DNA of 64,000 bases from Subtercola sp. PAMC28395 (GCF_018889995.1 NZ_CP076547.1:62001-126000); one strand, 5' to 3'. Positions 9,506 to 17,920 are shown, counted from the stretch's first letter. Program-made: numbers and translations. The notes: a model not told the origin generated them from the letters alone.

Positions 9506-10095
9506 TTCGCCACGCCCATCTCATCGCGCAGACGGATCATTCCGTCGCGCAGTCGCGTCTTCACAGTGCCAACCGGCACGTGAAGCAATTCGGCGACCTC
9601 ACTGTGGCTGTAGCCGCCGTAATAGGCAAGGGAAATGGCCTGTCGCTGCAGTTCTGTCAACTGGCTCATGGCCTTCTTCACCCTTTCATGTTCGATTCGG
9701 ATCTCGACGGTTTCGGCAACCTGGTCGTATTCCCGTTCAATGTCCCTGATGCCGATCTTCAGGTCGCGGTCGTGCCCCGACTGCGAAGCACGAACCCTGT
9801 CTACGGCACGGCGGTGGGTCATCGTGAGGATCCACGACATTGCCGCGCCACGATCGGTGTCGAATCTGTTCGCAGTCTTCCAGATCTCCAGGAAGATCTC
9901 CTGGGTCACCTCTTCGGACTGCGCCGGATTCACCAGCAATCGCCTGACCAATCCCATCACCCGGGGGGAGACCCGGTCGTACAGCTCAGAGAACGCTCGC
10001 TGGTCTGCGGTTGCAATCCTCTCCAGCAGAGTGTCGAGACTGGTCTCCTGGACGGGATCGTCTTCTTCGCTCTGGTGGGTCACAAGCTTAAGCAT
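9502..10095 (-). CDS. sigK: ECF RNA polymerase sigma factor SigK
   Basis: Region 2 spans AFSELYDRVSPRVMGL to TMTHRRAVDRVR, and region 4 is LTELQRQAISLAYYGGYSHSEVAELL with the helix-turn-helix GTVKTRLRDGM. The position immediately before rskA and the TMTHRRAVDRV stretch identify the SigK group. An in-frame TTG at 10143 would add 16 residues, but it has no ribosome site and coincides with the expected transcription start of a CCGAAT promoter element, so ATG at 10095 (197 residues) is chosen. A GAGG lies 12 bases before it. Confidence 0.88.
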   Translation of the reverse strand: MLKLVTHQSEEDDPVQETSLDTLLERIATADQRAFSELYDRVSPRVMGLVRRLLVNPAQSEEVTQEIFLEIWKTANRFDTDRGAAMSWILTMTHRRAVDRVRASQSGHDRDLKIGIRDIEREYDQVAETVEIRIEHERVKKAMSQLTELQRQAISLAYYGGYSHSEVAELLHVPVGTVKTRLRDGMIRLRDEMGVAK

Positions 10096-10148
10096 GTCAG
10101 GTTTGCGCCTCACGAGATGTTTGATGGGTGTTGCTCTTGACAATCATC

Positions 10149-10176
10149 ATTCGGAGCCGCAGCGCAGGCGGATTGG
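10149..10176 (-). promoter_or_regulatory. Candidate SigK-type autoregulatory promoter
   Basis: Read on the minus strand, CCAATCC (10176-10170) precedes CCGAAT (10154-10149). SigK promoters in Mycobacterium have CCATCC and CCGAAT elements. The -10 match is exact; the -35 is imperfect and the spacer of about 15 bases is slightly short. Its position just before sigK fits autoregulation. Confidence 0.4.
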
Positions 10177-10192
10177 TCTTCCACCGTTCGCA

Positions 10193-10591
10193 CTACGTGC
10201 GGGGGCGACCCGTCACCGCGATGATCGTGCCGCTGAAGAGCACCAGGAACTGGGCTGCTGCCGAGACCGCCTTCTCTGTCGTCCACGAACTCATGGGCAC
10301 CATCGGCAGCCCGAATGGCAGGTGCACGGGCATCCATACCGAGGCGACGAGCATCGCGAGGCCCGCCAGGGCAACCAGGATCGCGAAGACGGCGGTCCAG
10401 AGCCGCGGCCTGATGACGAGGAGGATCGCGGCGAGCGTATTGACGGCCGCTTCGATCAGATAGAGCGTGCCGAGGTTCATCAGCGAGCCCTCGACGGTCG
10501 ATACTTCGGGCGCGAGGGTGAAATGGATGTAGGCGTTCAGTGCGAGTGCCAGAACGGCCCAGAAGGTGGCGGCAAAACGAAACACGTTCAC
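10193..10591 (-). CDS. Small four-helix integral membrane protein, function unknown
   Basis: The 132-residue product has four hydrophobic segments: an N-terminal one (FAATFWAVLALALNAYIHF), one around LIEAAVNTLAAILLVI, one around TAVFAILVALAGLAMLVA and one near the C terminus (AAQFLVLFSGTIIAV). No catalytic motif is visible. It starts with GTG without a clear ribosome site; a second in-frame GTG lies two codons later. It lies upstream of sigK in the same direction, with a 97-base gap that holds the candidate SigK promoter, so it is probably a separate unit. Confidence 0.65.
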   Translation of the reverse strand: MNVFRFAATFWAVLALALNAYIHFTLAPEVSTVEGSLMNLGTLYLIEAAVNTLAAILLVIRPRLWTAVFAILVALAGLAMLVASVWMPVHLPFGLPMVPMSSWTTEKAVSAAAQFLVLFSGTIIAVTGRPRT

Positions 10592-10748
10592 CGGGCACTG
10601 CCTGCAGGAGATACCGGGCCGCAGAAACGCCTCTCGGCGCGAGGCCGCTCTGAGCGGCTAAATTTGGAGCCCGGGGTTACTGCGGCCCGGCTGTAACAGT
10701 TTATCAAGTGATCAGCCACAGGCGATCACAGTGCGCGGTGAGCGAACA

Positions 10749-11405
10749 TCAGTCGAGGCTCCCGCTCCGCCAGAGTCTGGCACAGGCCGTGAGGTCGGCC
10801 GCAATCGAATGAAAACGCAGCGCTCTCGTCGTCAAAGCCGTAGCCCGCTCTGCCGACGTGGTCTCGGCGTCGTCGGCGAGACTCGCACAGCCGCTCGACA
10901 TCAGCCGGCAGAATGCGGCGGCACGGTCGAGCGCTACAGCGAAGTCCCCCTCGAAGAGTCCACGCAGAATCTGGTCGGCAAGCGCGGTGATCTCTTCTGG
11001 GCCGGTCGGGTTCGGGGCGCCGGCAACCACGGGGTCAATGGTGAGCGAGAGATCGGCCCCGCGTTGGTAGATGAAACTCGACTGCTCTGGGTCTTGCCGC
11101 GTGAGGGCCCTCAGCAGGTAGATGCGCCACAGCGCACCGGGCAGACTGCGCGCAGATGATCGGGACCACAGCTCGGCGATCGCATCGATGCCGTTCACAT
11201 CGGTGTAGGCGATCAGCCTGTCGATGACCCCTGCGTCAGGATCTGCTCTCACCCGGCTGAGCAAAGCCGCAGCGGTGTCGTGAGCGAGCCGGCTGATGTG
11301 GGCGGGGTCATCGCCGCCCTGGAACGCCTCGAAGGTCGATCCGGCGAACAACGTCGGCTTGTGAAAGTCTTCTGCCAACCTGGTGCCCCTTTCCTGGTGG
11401 TGCAT
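10749..11405 (-). CDS. Conserved actinobacterial protein of unknown function
   Basis: The 218-residue product is soluble and mostly alpha-helical, with no signal peptide or membrane segment. The N terminus (EDFHKPTLFAGSTFEAF) and the ALWRIYLLRAL stretch are distinctive, but I can attach no activity to them. The ATG at 11405 has a GGAGG ribosome site seven bases upstream, which supports a real gene. It is transcribed away from the tRNA-Lys gene. Relatives of this type are sometimes labelled RNA polymerase subunit in databases; nothing in the sequence supports that label. Confidence 0.65.
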   Translation of the reverse strand: MHHQERGTRLAEDFHKPTLFAGSTFEAFQGGDDPAHISRLAHDTAAALLSRVRADPDAGVIDRLIAYTDVNGIDAIAELWSRSSARSLPGALWRIYLLRALTRQDPEQSSFIYQRGADLSLTIDPVVAGAPNPTGPEEITALADQILRGLFEGDFAVALDRAAAFCRLMSSGCASLADDAETTSAERATALTTRALRFHSIAADLTACARLWRSGSLD

Positions 11406-11503
11406 TTCGTGCCCTCCAACGGTACTTCAGATTGAATCGAGCGACCTGTACTGGTCGGCAACAGTCGGCAAACGTGCAGCCATCGACGTTCGTCAGGGCT
11501 CAA

Positions 11504-11533
11504 TTTAGAACTCGGGCATGAACCCGGTAGATT
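11504..11533 (+). promoter_or_regulatory. Candidate housekeeping promoter of tRNA-Lys
   Basis: TTTAGA (11504-11509) and TAGATT (11528-11533) are separated by 18 bases, with the mature tRNA beginning nine bases later. The fit to the sigma-A consensus is moderate. Confidence 0.4.
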
Positions 11534-11542
11534 GGTCGTCAA

Positions 11543-11615
11543 GGGCCTCTAGCTCAGTTGGTAGAGCATCGGACTTTTAATCCGTGGGTCGTCGGTTCGA
11601 GCCCGACGGGGCCCA
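11543..11615 (+). tRNA. tRNA-Lys (anticodon TTT)
   Basis: A complete cloverleaf fits in 73 bases. The acceptor arms are GGGCCTC and GGGGCCC with one U-G pair. The D arm is GCTC/GAGC with the AGTTGGTA loop. The anticodon loop CTTTTAA gives anticodon TTT, with one T-T mismatch at the top of its stem. The T arm is GTCGG/CCGAC around TTCGAGC. The discriminator is A and CCA is not encoded. The last nine bases plus the following 14 recur at 16937-16959. Confidence 0.95.
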
Positions 11616-11629
11616 CCCAGACTGGCCGC
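11607..11629 (+). repeat. Direct repeat at tRNA-Lys 3' end (attachment-site-like, left copy)
   Basis: This 23-base stretch, starting CGGGGCCCACCCA and ending ACTGGCCGC, covers the last nine bases of the tRNA and 14 bases beyond. It recurs at 16937-16959 with 21 of 23 positions identical. Integrases that use tRNA genes usually leave such a copy of the tRNA 3' end at the far side of the insert. Confidence 0.65.
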
Positions 11630-11677
11630 TTGAGCACTGTTCCGCTGATACAGACCCAGGCTCTCGAGTGCGAACCG

Positions 11678-14152
11678 TTACGCGAGATAGCTTCGAAGGT
11701 ACGGCGCCGTGCGGCTCGCAGAATCCTGGGCCACGGCATCCGGCGTGCCCGAGGCGACGATCCGTCCGCCATCCGCACCACCGGAGGGGCCCATGTCGAT
11801 GACGTGGTCTGCGGCAGCGACGACGGCCATCGAGTGCTCGACGACAACGACCGTATTCCCGGTGTCGACCAGACGGCCGAGCTGAGCGATGAGCAGTTCG
11901 ACGTCGGCCGGATGCAAACCGGTGGTCGGTTCATCCAATAGATAGAGGGTGTGACCGGATCTCGAGCGCTGAAGCTCGGTGGCGAGCTTGATGCGCTGTG
12001 CCTCACCTCCCGACAGCTGGGTGGCGGGCTGACCGAGCCTCAGGTAGCCGAGCCCGACCTGGCGCAGGGTCTCGAGGGCTTTGGAGGCAGCTGGCACGTC
12101 CGCGAGAAACGGCGCCGCGGCCTCGACCGTCATCGAGAGCACATCGGCGATGGATGCTCCCCGCCACAGCACCTCGAGCGTCTGGGCGTTGTACCGGCTG
12201 CCGTGGCACTCCGGGCACGGCCCCCAGCTGCCCGGAAGAAACAGCAACTCGACCGAAACATATCCTTCACCCTGGCAGACCTCGCATCTGCCGCCGACGA
12301 CGTTGAACGAGAACCGCCCCGCCGACCATCCCCTGGCCCGCGCTTCGTCGGTCGCCGCAAAGGTGGCTCGGACCGCATCGAACAGCCCGGTATACGTCGC
12401 GAGGTTCGACCGCGGGGTTCTGCCGATGGCCTTCTGATCGACCTGCACGACCCGGTCGATGAGTGGATGCTGCGTGGCGCGCTCGGCGAGGACCCTCCCC
12501 ACCAGTGTGGACTTTCCCGACCCCGACACCCCGGTCACGGCAGTGAGCACGCCCAGCGGCACATCGGCGTCGAGGTGTTGCAGGTTGTGGAGCGTGACAT
12601 CGCGCAGCTGGAGCCACGCCTCCGGGGCTCGCCGTGCATCCTGCGTCGTGTCTTTCGGCTTCGGCTGCAGAAAACGGCGGGTCACGGATGCGTCGACCGC
12701 AGCCAGGCCGGCAACCGGCCCACTGTAGAGGACCTCTCCCCCGCCCGAGCCGGCACCTGGGCCCACGTCGACGATCCAGTCCGCCCGGCGCACGATATCC
12801 ATGTCGTGCTCGACGACGAAAACGCTGTTACCACTTGCCCGCAGGCTCTCGAGAACATCGATGAGCGGTTCAGCATCGGCCGGGTGCAGCCCCGCGCTCG
12901 GTTCGTCGAGAACGTAGACGACGCCGAACAAACCTGACCGCAGCTGGGTGGCGATGCGCAGGCGTTGCATCTCGCCCGGCGACAGCGTGGGCGTTGCCCG
13001 GTCGAGGCTCAGGTAGCCGAGGCCCAGGCTCGTGAGCACCTCGACCCTGCCCACGAGGTCGCGCGAGATCGTCACGGCGACCTCGGTGTGCTCACCGGAT
13101 GATGCCCGCGACGTGGCTGGCAGGGCATCCTTCTGCGAGGCTATCGGCCTCAGCGTCTCGGTGAGTTCGCCGAGAGTGAGCGCGTTGAGCTCCGCGATCG
13201 TCAGGCCACCGACCGTCACCGACAGGGCCGCCCGGGTGAGCCCGCTGCCACCGCACAGTGAGCACCGGCCGGACTCGACGAACTGCAACACCTTGGTGCG
13301 TTGCGATTCGCTCTTCGAATCGGCGAGGGTGTGCATGACGAACTGGCGGGCACTCCAGAACCGCCCCCTGTACGGTTTGGCGACTCGATCACGCTGCGGA
13401 TGCACCTCGACCACCGGCTGTTCTTCAGTGAACAGCAGCCACTCGCGTTCTTCTCGGGGCAGCTCACGCCAGGGCCGGTCGATGTCGTAACCCAGCCCCG
13501 CCGTCACATCGCGCAGGTTCTTGCCCTGCCACGCCCCCGGCCACGCGGTGATCGCGCCCTCGCGAATGCTGAGCCCGTCATCACGGACGGCCGACGCCTC
13601 GGTCACTTCATGGGCGATACCGAGACCGTGACACCGCGGGCACGCCCCAGCCACCGTGTTGGGTGAGAACGAATCCGACTCGAGGCGCGTCGCACCCTCA
13701 GGGTACGTGCCGGCCCGGGAGTACAGCATCCGAACGGAGTTCGACAGGGTCGTCACGGTTCCGACGCTCGACCGAGAGCTGGGCGCACCTCTCCGCTGCT
13801 GGAGCGCGACGGCCGGCGGTAACCCGGTGATCGAATCGACGTGCGGGGTCGACCCCTGGGCGATCAGTCGCCTGGCGTACGGCGCCACCGACTCGAGAAA
13901 CCGGCGTTGCGCCTCGGCGAAGATCGTGCCGAACGCCAGAGACGACTTACCCGATCCCGAGACGCCCGTGAACGCGACGATGCTGTCTCGCGGCACATCG
14001 ACGTCGACGCTTCGCAGATTGTTCTCGCGCGCACCCCGTACACGAATGAAGCCGTTCGCCGGCGTCGATCGCTTTGGGGATGCGTCGTCGCTCGGGCTCT
14101 CTTCCGAATCCCTCGGACTGGCAGGAGCATGGCGGGTGCGAGTGGCAGACAT
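11678..14152 (-). CDS. UvrA2-like excinuclease ATPase subunit paralogue
   Basis: The 824-residue protein has two ABC ATPase units. Unit one has Walker A GVSGSGKSS near residue 65, signature LSPGEMQR and Walker B VYVLDEPSAGLHP. Unit two has GVSGSGKSTLV, LSGGEAQR and LYLLDEPTTGLHP. Zinc-finger cysteines occur in CPRCHGLG, CSLCGGSG, CEVCQGEG and CPECHGS. It is over 100 residues shorter than housekeeping UvrA (about 950), as in class II UvrA proteins that lack the UvrB-binding insert. Known relatives act in DNA damage tolerance or in self-resistance to DNA-binding drugs; the role here is not determined. It lies convergent to the tRNA. Confidence 0.88.
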   Translation of the reverse strand: MSATRTRHAPASPRDSEESPSDDASPKRSTPANGFIRVRGARENNLRSVDVDVPRDSIVAFTGVSGSGKSSLAFGTIFAEAQRRFLESVAPYARRLIAQGSTPHVDSITGLPPAVALQQRRGAPSSRSSVGTVTTLSNSVRMLYSRAGTYPEGATRLESDSFSPNTVAGACPRCHGLGIAHEVTEASAVRDDGLSIREGAITAWPGAWQGKNLRDVTAGLGYDIDRPWRELPREEREWLLFTEEQPVVEVHPQRDRVAKPYRGRFWSARQFVMHTLADSKSESQRTKVLQFVESGRCSLCGGSGLTRAALSVTVGGLTIAELNALTLGELTETLRPIASQKDALPATSRASSGEHTEVAVTISRDLVGRVEVLTSLGLGYLSLDRATPTLSPGEMQRLRIATQLRSGLFGVVYVLDEPSAGLHPADAEPLIDVLESLRASGNSVFVVEHDMDIVRRADWIVDVGPGAGSGGGEVLYSGPVAGLAAVDASVTRRFLQPKPKDTTQDARRAPEAWLQLRDVTLHNLQHLDADVPLGVLTAVTGVSGSGKSTLVGRVLAERATQHPLIDRVVQVDQKAIGRTPRSNLATYTGLFDAVRATFAATDEARARGWSAGRFSFNVVGGRCEVCQGEGYVSVELLFLPGSWGPCPECHGSRYNAQTLEVLWRGASIADVLSMTVEAAAPFLADVPAASKALETLRQVGLGYLRLGQPATQLSGGEAQRIKLATELQRSRSGHTLYLLDEPTTGLHPADVELLIAQLGRLVDTGNTVVVVEHSMAVVAAADHVIDMGPSGGADGGRIVASGTPDAVAQDSASRTAPYLRSYLA

Positions 14153-14208
14153 TCACCCAATTTTATCGTCGGGCCGTGAAATCGATGAGGGCTTGCAACC
14201 CCGCGGGC

Positions 14209-14240
14209 GTTATGCCGTTTGGGCGTCAGGCCGTTTGGGC
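14209..14240. repeat. 16-bp tandem duplication across a stop codon
   Basis: Units 14209-14224 and 14225-14240 share the last nine bases, CCGTTTGGGC in consensus, and 13 of 16 positions overall. The stop codon of the adjacent minus-strand gene (14226-14228) lies inside the second unit. Confidence 0.75.
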
Positions 14241-15287
14241 GGAATCTGGGAGGCGCGCAGGCGCGCCACCTGCTCGGCCCGATTCGGTGACCAGACCATT
14301 TGGATCGGGGGTGGGTGTTCGCTCAGGGAGCGGTTCGATTCGCTCGCTGACCCACTTCCAGCTCACATCGGCGCTCGCCGCCGGGGGCATGGATGCGCGG
14401 TCGACCTCGACGATCATCCAACCCGCCCACTCGTCGGGCAGGGCATCGATGACGCCATCGAGGTCGAGGTCTCCCAGGCCGGGCTCGAGAAAGATACCCT
14501 CGTCGGTGGCATCGTTGTACGAGGTCGGTGTGATCAGCGTCTTTCTGGCGATGGTCAGATCGAGGTCCTTCAGGTGCAGGTCGACCAGGCGGTCCTGGTG
14601 CCTGCTGATCATGGCCACCGGGTCGATTCCCGCCCAGGCCAGGTGACCGATGTCGAAGGATGCTCCCAACAGGCTCGCCGGAATGTCACTGAGGGCTTGT
14701 TCGATTTCGGCTTCGGTCTCGATCCAGGTGCCGACATGATTGTGCAACCCGGCTCGAATTCCCTCTTCGATGAGCACCTCGGCGGCCGTGCCGAGCAGGT
14801 CGATGACGCGATTCAGTCGCCCCTGGTCGAACCCTGCACCGACGGCGACCTGCCGCTGTGTGCGCACTACGTGCTCGCCCCACCAGACTTCGGGCGCGAG
14901 AAAGACCGTGTCGAGTGAGAAGAAGTTCGACTCTTCGGCGATCCGGCGTATGCCGTCGAACCACCGCACACCCTCCGCACTGCCAGGTCTGAGCACAACG
15001 CCGTGATCGTCGGGCAGCGCCACACTCGCGTAACCGGGTGCGAGAGTGAGACCGGCGTCTTCGACCATTCGGCGGTAGTTCTGCAGGGTCTGCGTGTCGA
15101 GCACCTGCATCATCACAGCCTCGAACCCGGATGCGCGCACAGCCTTGAGCACATCGGGGTAGTCGGCGCGGAACGACGGCTCGGCGAAGAGCCACAGGGA
15201 TTCGCTGGCGGGGTCTGAGGGGTCGGCTTTGAGATTGATCCACTGGATCGGGTTGAGCGCGACACGGTCGCCAGCGAGCTTCTTCAT
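14226..15287 (-). CDS. Sugar phosphate isomerase/epimerase family TIM-barrel protein
   Basis: The 353-residue product belongs to the xylose-isomerase-like / AP-endonuclease-2 TIM-barrel superfamily. Expected metal ligands sit in strand ends: Glu in FLAPEVWWGEH, His in AGLHNHVGTW, Asp and His in SFDIGHLAWAG, His in DLHLKDLDL, and Glu in MIVEVDRA. Members isomerise or epimerise sugars, dehydrate inosose, or cleave C-glycosides together with a small partner. The ATG overlaps the stop of the upstream oxidase gene by four bases, so the two act on one substrate. The last 30 residues are a loose Pro/Ala/Arg tail that runs into a tandem repeat at the stop codon. Confidence 0.82.
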   Translation of the reverse strand: MKKLAGDRVALNPIQWINLKADPSDPASESLWLFAEPSFRADYPDVLKAVRASGFEAVMMQVLDTQTLQNYRRMVEDAGLTLAPGYASVALPDDHGVVLRPGSAEGVRWFDGIRRIAEESNFFSLDTVFLAPEVWWGEHVVRTQRQVAVGAGFDQGRLNRVIDLLGTAAEVLIEEGIRAGLHNHVGTWIETEAEIEQALSDIPASLLGASFDIGHLAWAGIDPVAMISRHQDRLVDLHLKDLDLTIARKTLITPTSYNDATDEGIFLEPGLGDLDLDGVIDALPDEWAGWMIVEVDRASMPPAASADVSWKWVSERIEPLPERTPTPDPNGLVTESGRAGGAPARLPDSAQTA

Positions 15288-16891
15288 AGTGTCCTTTCGG
15301 GTGATTCGGTGGTCCTGTCAGCGAGCTGCGGGGCGAGCTGGCGGATGATCGATCGTGCAGCGCGCACAGCAGTGACGGTTCCGGTGAGCGTCGAATTCGC
15401 GACGATCGCGGTGGGGATGACGCCGTTGCCGGCGACGTAGAGGTTGTCGTACCCCCACACACGCCCGCTCGGGTCGCAGACGCAGGTTCCGTCGTCTGCC
15501 GTGCCCGAGCGCACGGTGCCGGTCAGGTGAAGCGATGACCCGGGTGGTAAGAGCATCCGCTCGCTCGCCGGGTCGAACGAACCGAAAGCTTCAGCGATTG
15601 TCTCGACCTCATCGAGTGCCCGGTCGATCAGGGCGCGGTCGCGTTCGGAGTAGGCGAACTCGAAGGTGACCTTCGGCATGCCCACGAGGTCGGTTTCGGT
15701 GTCAGAGAACACGAGCCTGTTCTCGGGCCGTGACTCGACCGGCGTGTAGAGCGAGAGCCCGACCGAGTAGGCGATCGGCGTGCCCTCCTCGTCGACGTAG
15801 GTGCTGTTCATGATCTGCCCGTGAAACGGCTGAACGCTGCCGTTCTGCGGTATCCAGAGCGAGTCGGTGCAGAATTCCCCCTCGCGCGGAAGGGGCAGCT
15901 CCTCAGTGGTGACACCGAAGCGTTCGAGATCCATCAGCACCCGGCCGGTGATGAATGCGTGCTCGTTCAGATAGCGGCCAAGGGCGGGAGACCGGATGCC
16001 CGAGGCGAACAACAGTTGCGGAGTGCGCACCGTATCGGCGCACACCAACACGATGTCGGCGTGCAGATCGGTAACGGCGCCGTCTGCGATGCGGCGCACG
16101 CGTGCCCCGAGTACTCGCGTGCCGTCGGTGTCGATGAGGATGCCCGTTGCCATCGTTCCCAGCAGCAGAGTGAAGGCGGGGTCGAGTTGCGCTGCATCAC
16201 CCGCGCCCGGCTCGCCACCGGCCAGCTCGAACCCGGCGGCCATGGCGGGGAAGATCGTCGATGGGGACGTGCGCGGCCGCAGACCCGACGCGGTGGGGAC
16301 GACCGCCATCGGCATGGGCTGCGGGCCGCGATCGGCGCTCACCCTTCCCGCGAAGAGACCGCACAGGGTGTCGAGCACAATCTCGCCGGCGCGGGTCGGG
16401 CCGATCGGTGACGGTGACACGTTCAACAGGCGCCTGGCGGTCTCGAGATCGGCCTGCCACGCCTCGGGGTCGCCGTAGTCGAAGGTCTCGTCTGCACCCG
16501 GCCATGGAGTTGCGGCCGTCCAGTGCACGCCCATTCCTCCCGCGTTCCACGCGATTGCGCTTGCCGGCATCGCCGCAGCATCTTCTCCGAAGGCCGAACT
16601 GTGCACCATACCCGGCTCGAGTTGCCTGGCGTCCCGCGCCACATCGGCGATCACCTCTGCCCCGGTGTAGAGGCCCTGAATTCCGGATGCAACGCGCTGG
16701 TTGTACTTCGACCAGAGCTCGGGATCCGCGACATCGTGCAGGTGCACACCAGGAGCTCTCCCGATCGCAACGCCACCGTCGACCATGACGATTCGGGTGC
16801 GCGGGTCGGACTCACGCAGCAGGGCTGTCGCTGCCGCACCCATGATGCCACTGCCGACGATGAGCACATCAGCACGAGTGGTTTCTGTCAT
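15284..16891 (-). CDS. GMC-family FAD oxidoreductase, pyranose-oxidase-like
   Basis: The 535-residue protein opens with the dinucleotide motif VLIVGSGIMGAAAT. GVHWTAATPWP around His123 matches the flavinylation motif of pyranose 2-oxidases, where the His carries FAD covalently. The C-terminal GMC segment is NLYVAGNGVIPTAIVANSTLTG, with the conserved Asn. Pyranose oxidases oxidise C2 or C3 of free sugars or glycosides. Bacterial relatives include C-glycoside 3-oxidases. No signal peptide is seen, so it is cytoplasmic. It is followed, with a four-base overlap, by a TIM-barrel isomerase that could process a keto-sugar. The exact substrate is not readable. Confidence 0.85.
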   Translation of the reverse strand: MTETTRADVLIVGSGIMGAAATALLRESDPRTRIVMVDGGVAIGRAPGVHLHDVADPELWSKYNQRVASGIQGLYTGAEVIADVARDARQLEPGMVHSSAFGEDAAAMPASAIAWNAGGMGVHWTAATPWPGADETFDYGDPEAWQADLETARRLLNVSPSPIGPTRAGEIVLDTLCGLFAGRVSADRGPQPMPMAVVPTASGLRPRTSPSTIFPAMAAGFELAGGEPGAGDAAQLDPAFTLLLGTMATGILIDTDGTRVLGARVRRIADGAVTDLHADIVLVCADTVRTPQLLFASGIRSPALGRYLNEHAFITGRVLMDLERFGVTTEELPLPREGEFCTDSLWIPQNGSVQPFHGQIMNSTYVDEEGTPIAYSVGLSLYTPVESRPENRLVFSDTETDLVGMPKVTFEFAYSERDRALIDRALDEVETIAEAFGSFDPASERMLLPPGSSLHLTGTVRSGTADDGTCVCDPSGRVWGYDNLYVAGNGVIPTAIVANSTLTGTVTAVRAARSIIRQLAPQLADRTTESPERTL

Positions 16892-16936
16892 GACGTTCTC
16901 CTGTTTGCTCCAGTATCACCCCTGCGAGTTCGAGAG

Positions 16937-16959
16937 CGGGGCCCACCCACACTGGCTGC
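16937..16959 (+). repeat. Copy of tRNA-Lys 3' end (attachment-site-like, right copy)
   Basis: This stretch matches 11607-11629 at 21 of 23 positions, in the same orientation. A GTTCGAG lies just upstream (16928-16934), as in the tRNA T loop, but three bases closer than in the tRNA. It stands alone in the 171-base gap upstream of the oxidase gene, so no function other than a scar is apparent. Confidence 0.65.
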
Positions 16960-17062
16960 ACGCGTCGATAGCGACGGGTCGAGACACGGTGAGGCAGACT
17001 CCCGTCAACGGTCGAGGCCGCGGTTCGCGAGACTGCGTGGCTGAACCTGATTGCAGCCCGAG

Positions 17063-17920
17063 TCAGTAGGTGTAGAACCCCTCACCCGTCGAGACGCCGA
17101 GCTTTCCCTTGTCGATGTACTTCTCTTTGAGCAGCGCCGCAAACTTCTGCGACCGTGGATCTGGGCTGGTAGACGCAATGTTGTAGGCGGTCGTCAGGCC
17201 GACCGTGTCGTAGATCTGGAACGGGCCGACCGGCGCACCAGTGGCGATGCGCCAGGTCTTGTCGATCGTTTCGACGTCTGCGATGTCATCGACCAGCAGG
17301 CCGGCGGCAGCGTTCAGCAGCGGTACGAGGAGCGAGTTCAGCACGTACCCGGCCTTCTCCTTCTTCAGCTCGATCGGCACCAACCCACTGGCCTTCGCGA
17401 ATTCCACGACCGACCGGTAGACCTCGGGATCCGTGTCGGTGGTGCCCATGATCTCGGCCGTGTTGAAGCGCCAGACGTTGTTGGCATAGTGCAGGGCGAG
17501 AAAGCGATCGGGGCGGCCGGTGAACTGCTTCAGATCGCTGGGAAGCAGGGTCGACGAGTTGGTCGCGAAGATCGTTTTGGCCGGGGCCAGCGCCGCCAGT
17601 CTGGTGTACGTCTCACGCTTCAGCGCCAGCAGTTCGGGAACCGCCTCGATCACCAGGTCGGCATCGGCGACCGCCTCACCGAGGTCGGACGAAAGGAGCA
17701 GCCTGGCCAACGCCGCCTCGGCCTGCTCTCTCGTGGCGGCGACGACTGAGTCGGCCTGGTAGATCTCAGAGAGTTGGGCGAAACGGGCTTTCGCCTTCTC
17801 CAGGATCTCCTCGCTGATGTCGTACGCAGTGACATCGAACCCGTGAAACGCCGCCTGAAAGGCGATCTGCGAGCCGAGCACTCCGGTGCCGAGAACGGTG
17901 ACTTTCTTGATGGCCGACAT
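17063..17920 (-). CDS. 3-hydroxyacyl-CoA (3-hydroxybutyryl-CoA) dehydrogenase
   Basis: The enzyme oxidises L-3-hydroxyacyl-CoA with NAD+. The NAD-binding motif is VLGTGVLGSQIA at the N terminus. ATNSSTLLPSDL holds the family's catalytic Ser/Asn region, and ALHYANNVWRFNTAEIM holds the catalytic His near residue 145. The C-terminal domain (KEKAGYVLNSLLVPLLNAA) forms the dimer interface. At 285 residues it is the short stand-alone form, without the hydratase domain of FadB. It follows tetR by 14 bases in the same direction, so both form an operon divergent from the BVMO-hydrolase gene. Confidence 0.93.
   Translation of the reverse strand: MSAIKKVTVLGTGVLGSQIAFQAAFHGFDVTAYDISEEILEKAKARFAQLSEIYQADSVVAATREQAEAALARLLLSSDLGEAVADADLVIEAVPELLALKRETYTRLAALAPAKTIFATNSSTLLPSDLKQFTGRPDRFLALHYANNVWRFNTAEIMGTTDTDPEVYRSVVEFAKASGLVPIELKKEKAGYVLNSLLVPLLNAAAGLLVDDIADVETIDKTWRIATGAPVGPFQIYDTVGLTTAYNIASTSPDPRSQKFAALLKEKYIDKGKLGVSTGEGFYTY

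Larger units (their letters stand above)
11607..16959. mobile_element. Putative tRNA-Lys genomic island (about 5.3 kb), no integrase left
   Basis: The segment runs from the tRNA-Lys 3' end to a 21/23 copy of that end. It encloses a UvrA2-like gene and a two-gene oxidase/isomerase operon, all on the minus strand. Integration at a tRNA 3' end with duplication is the standard geometry of integrative elements. Against it, no integrase, excisionase or relaxase is present, so it would be a remnant or an element moved by enzymes supplied from elsewhere. Confidence 0.45.

Noticed and set aside
10644..10658. GCCGCTC-T-GAGCGGC palindrome upstream of the four-helix membrane protein
   Set aside because: It could be a terminator of the upstream gene or an operator, but lacks a T-run and any second copy, so no role is claimed.
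11607..16959. Insertion sequence or prophage in the island segment
   Set aside because: No transposase, integrase, terminal inverted repeats or phage structural gene could be found in any frame between the two repeats.
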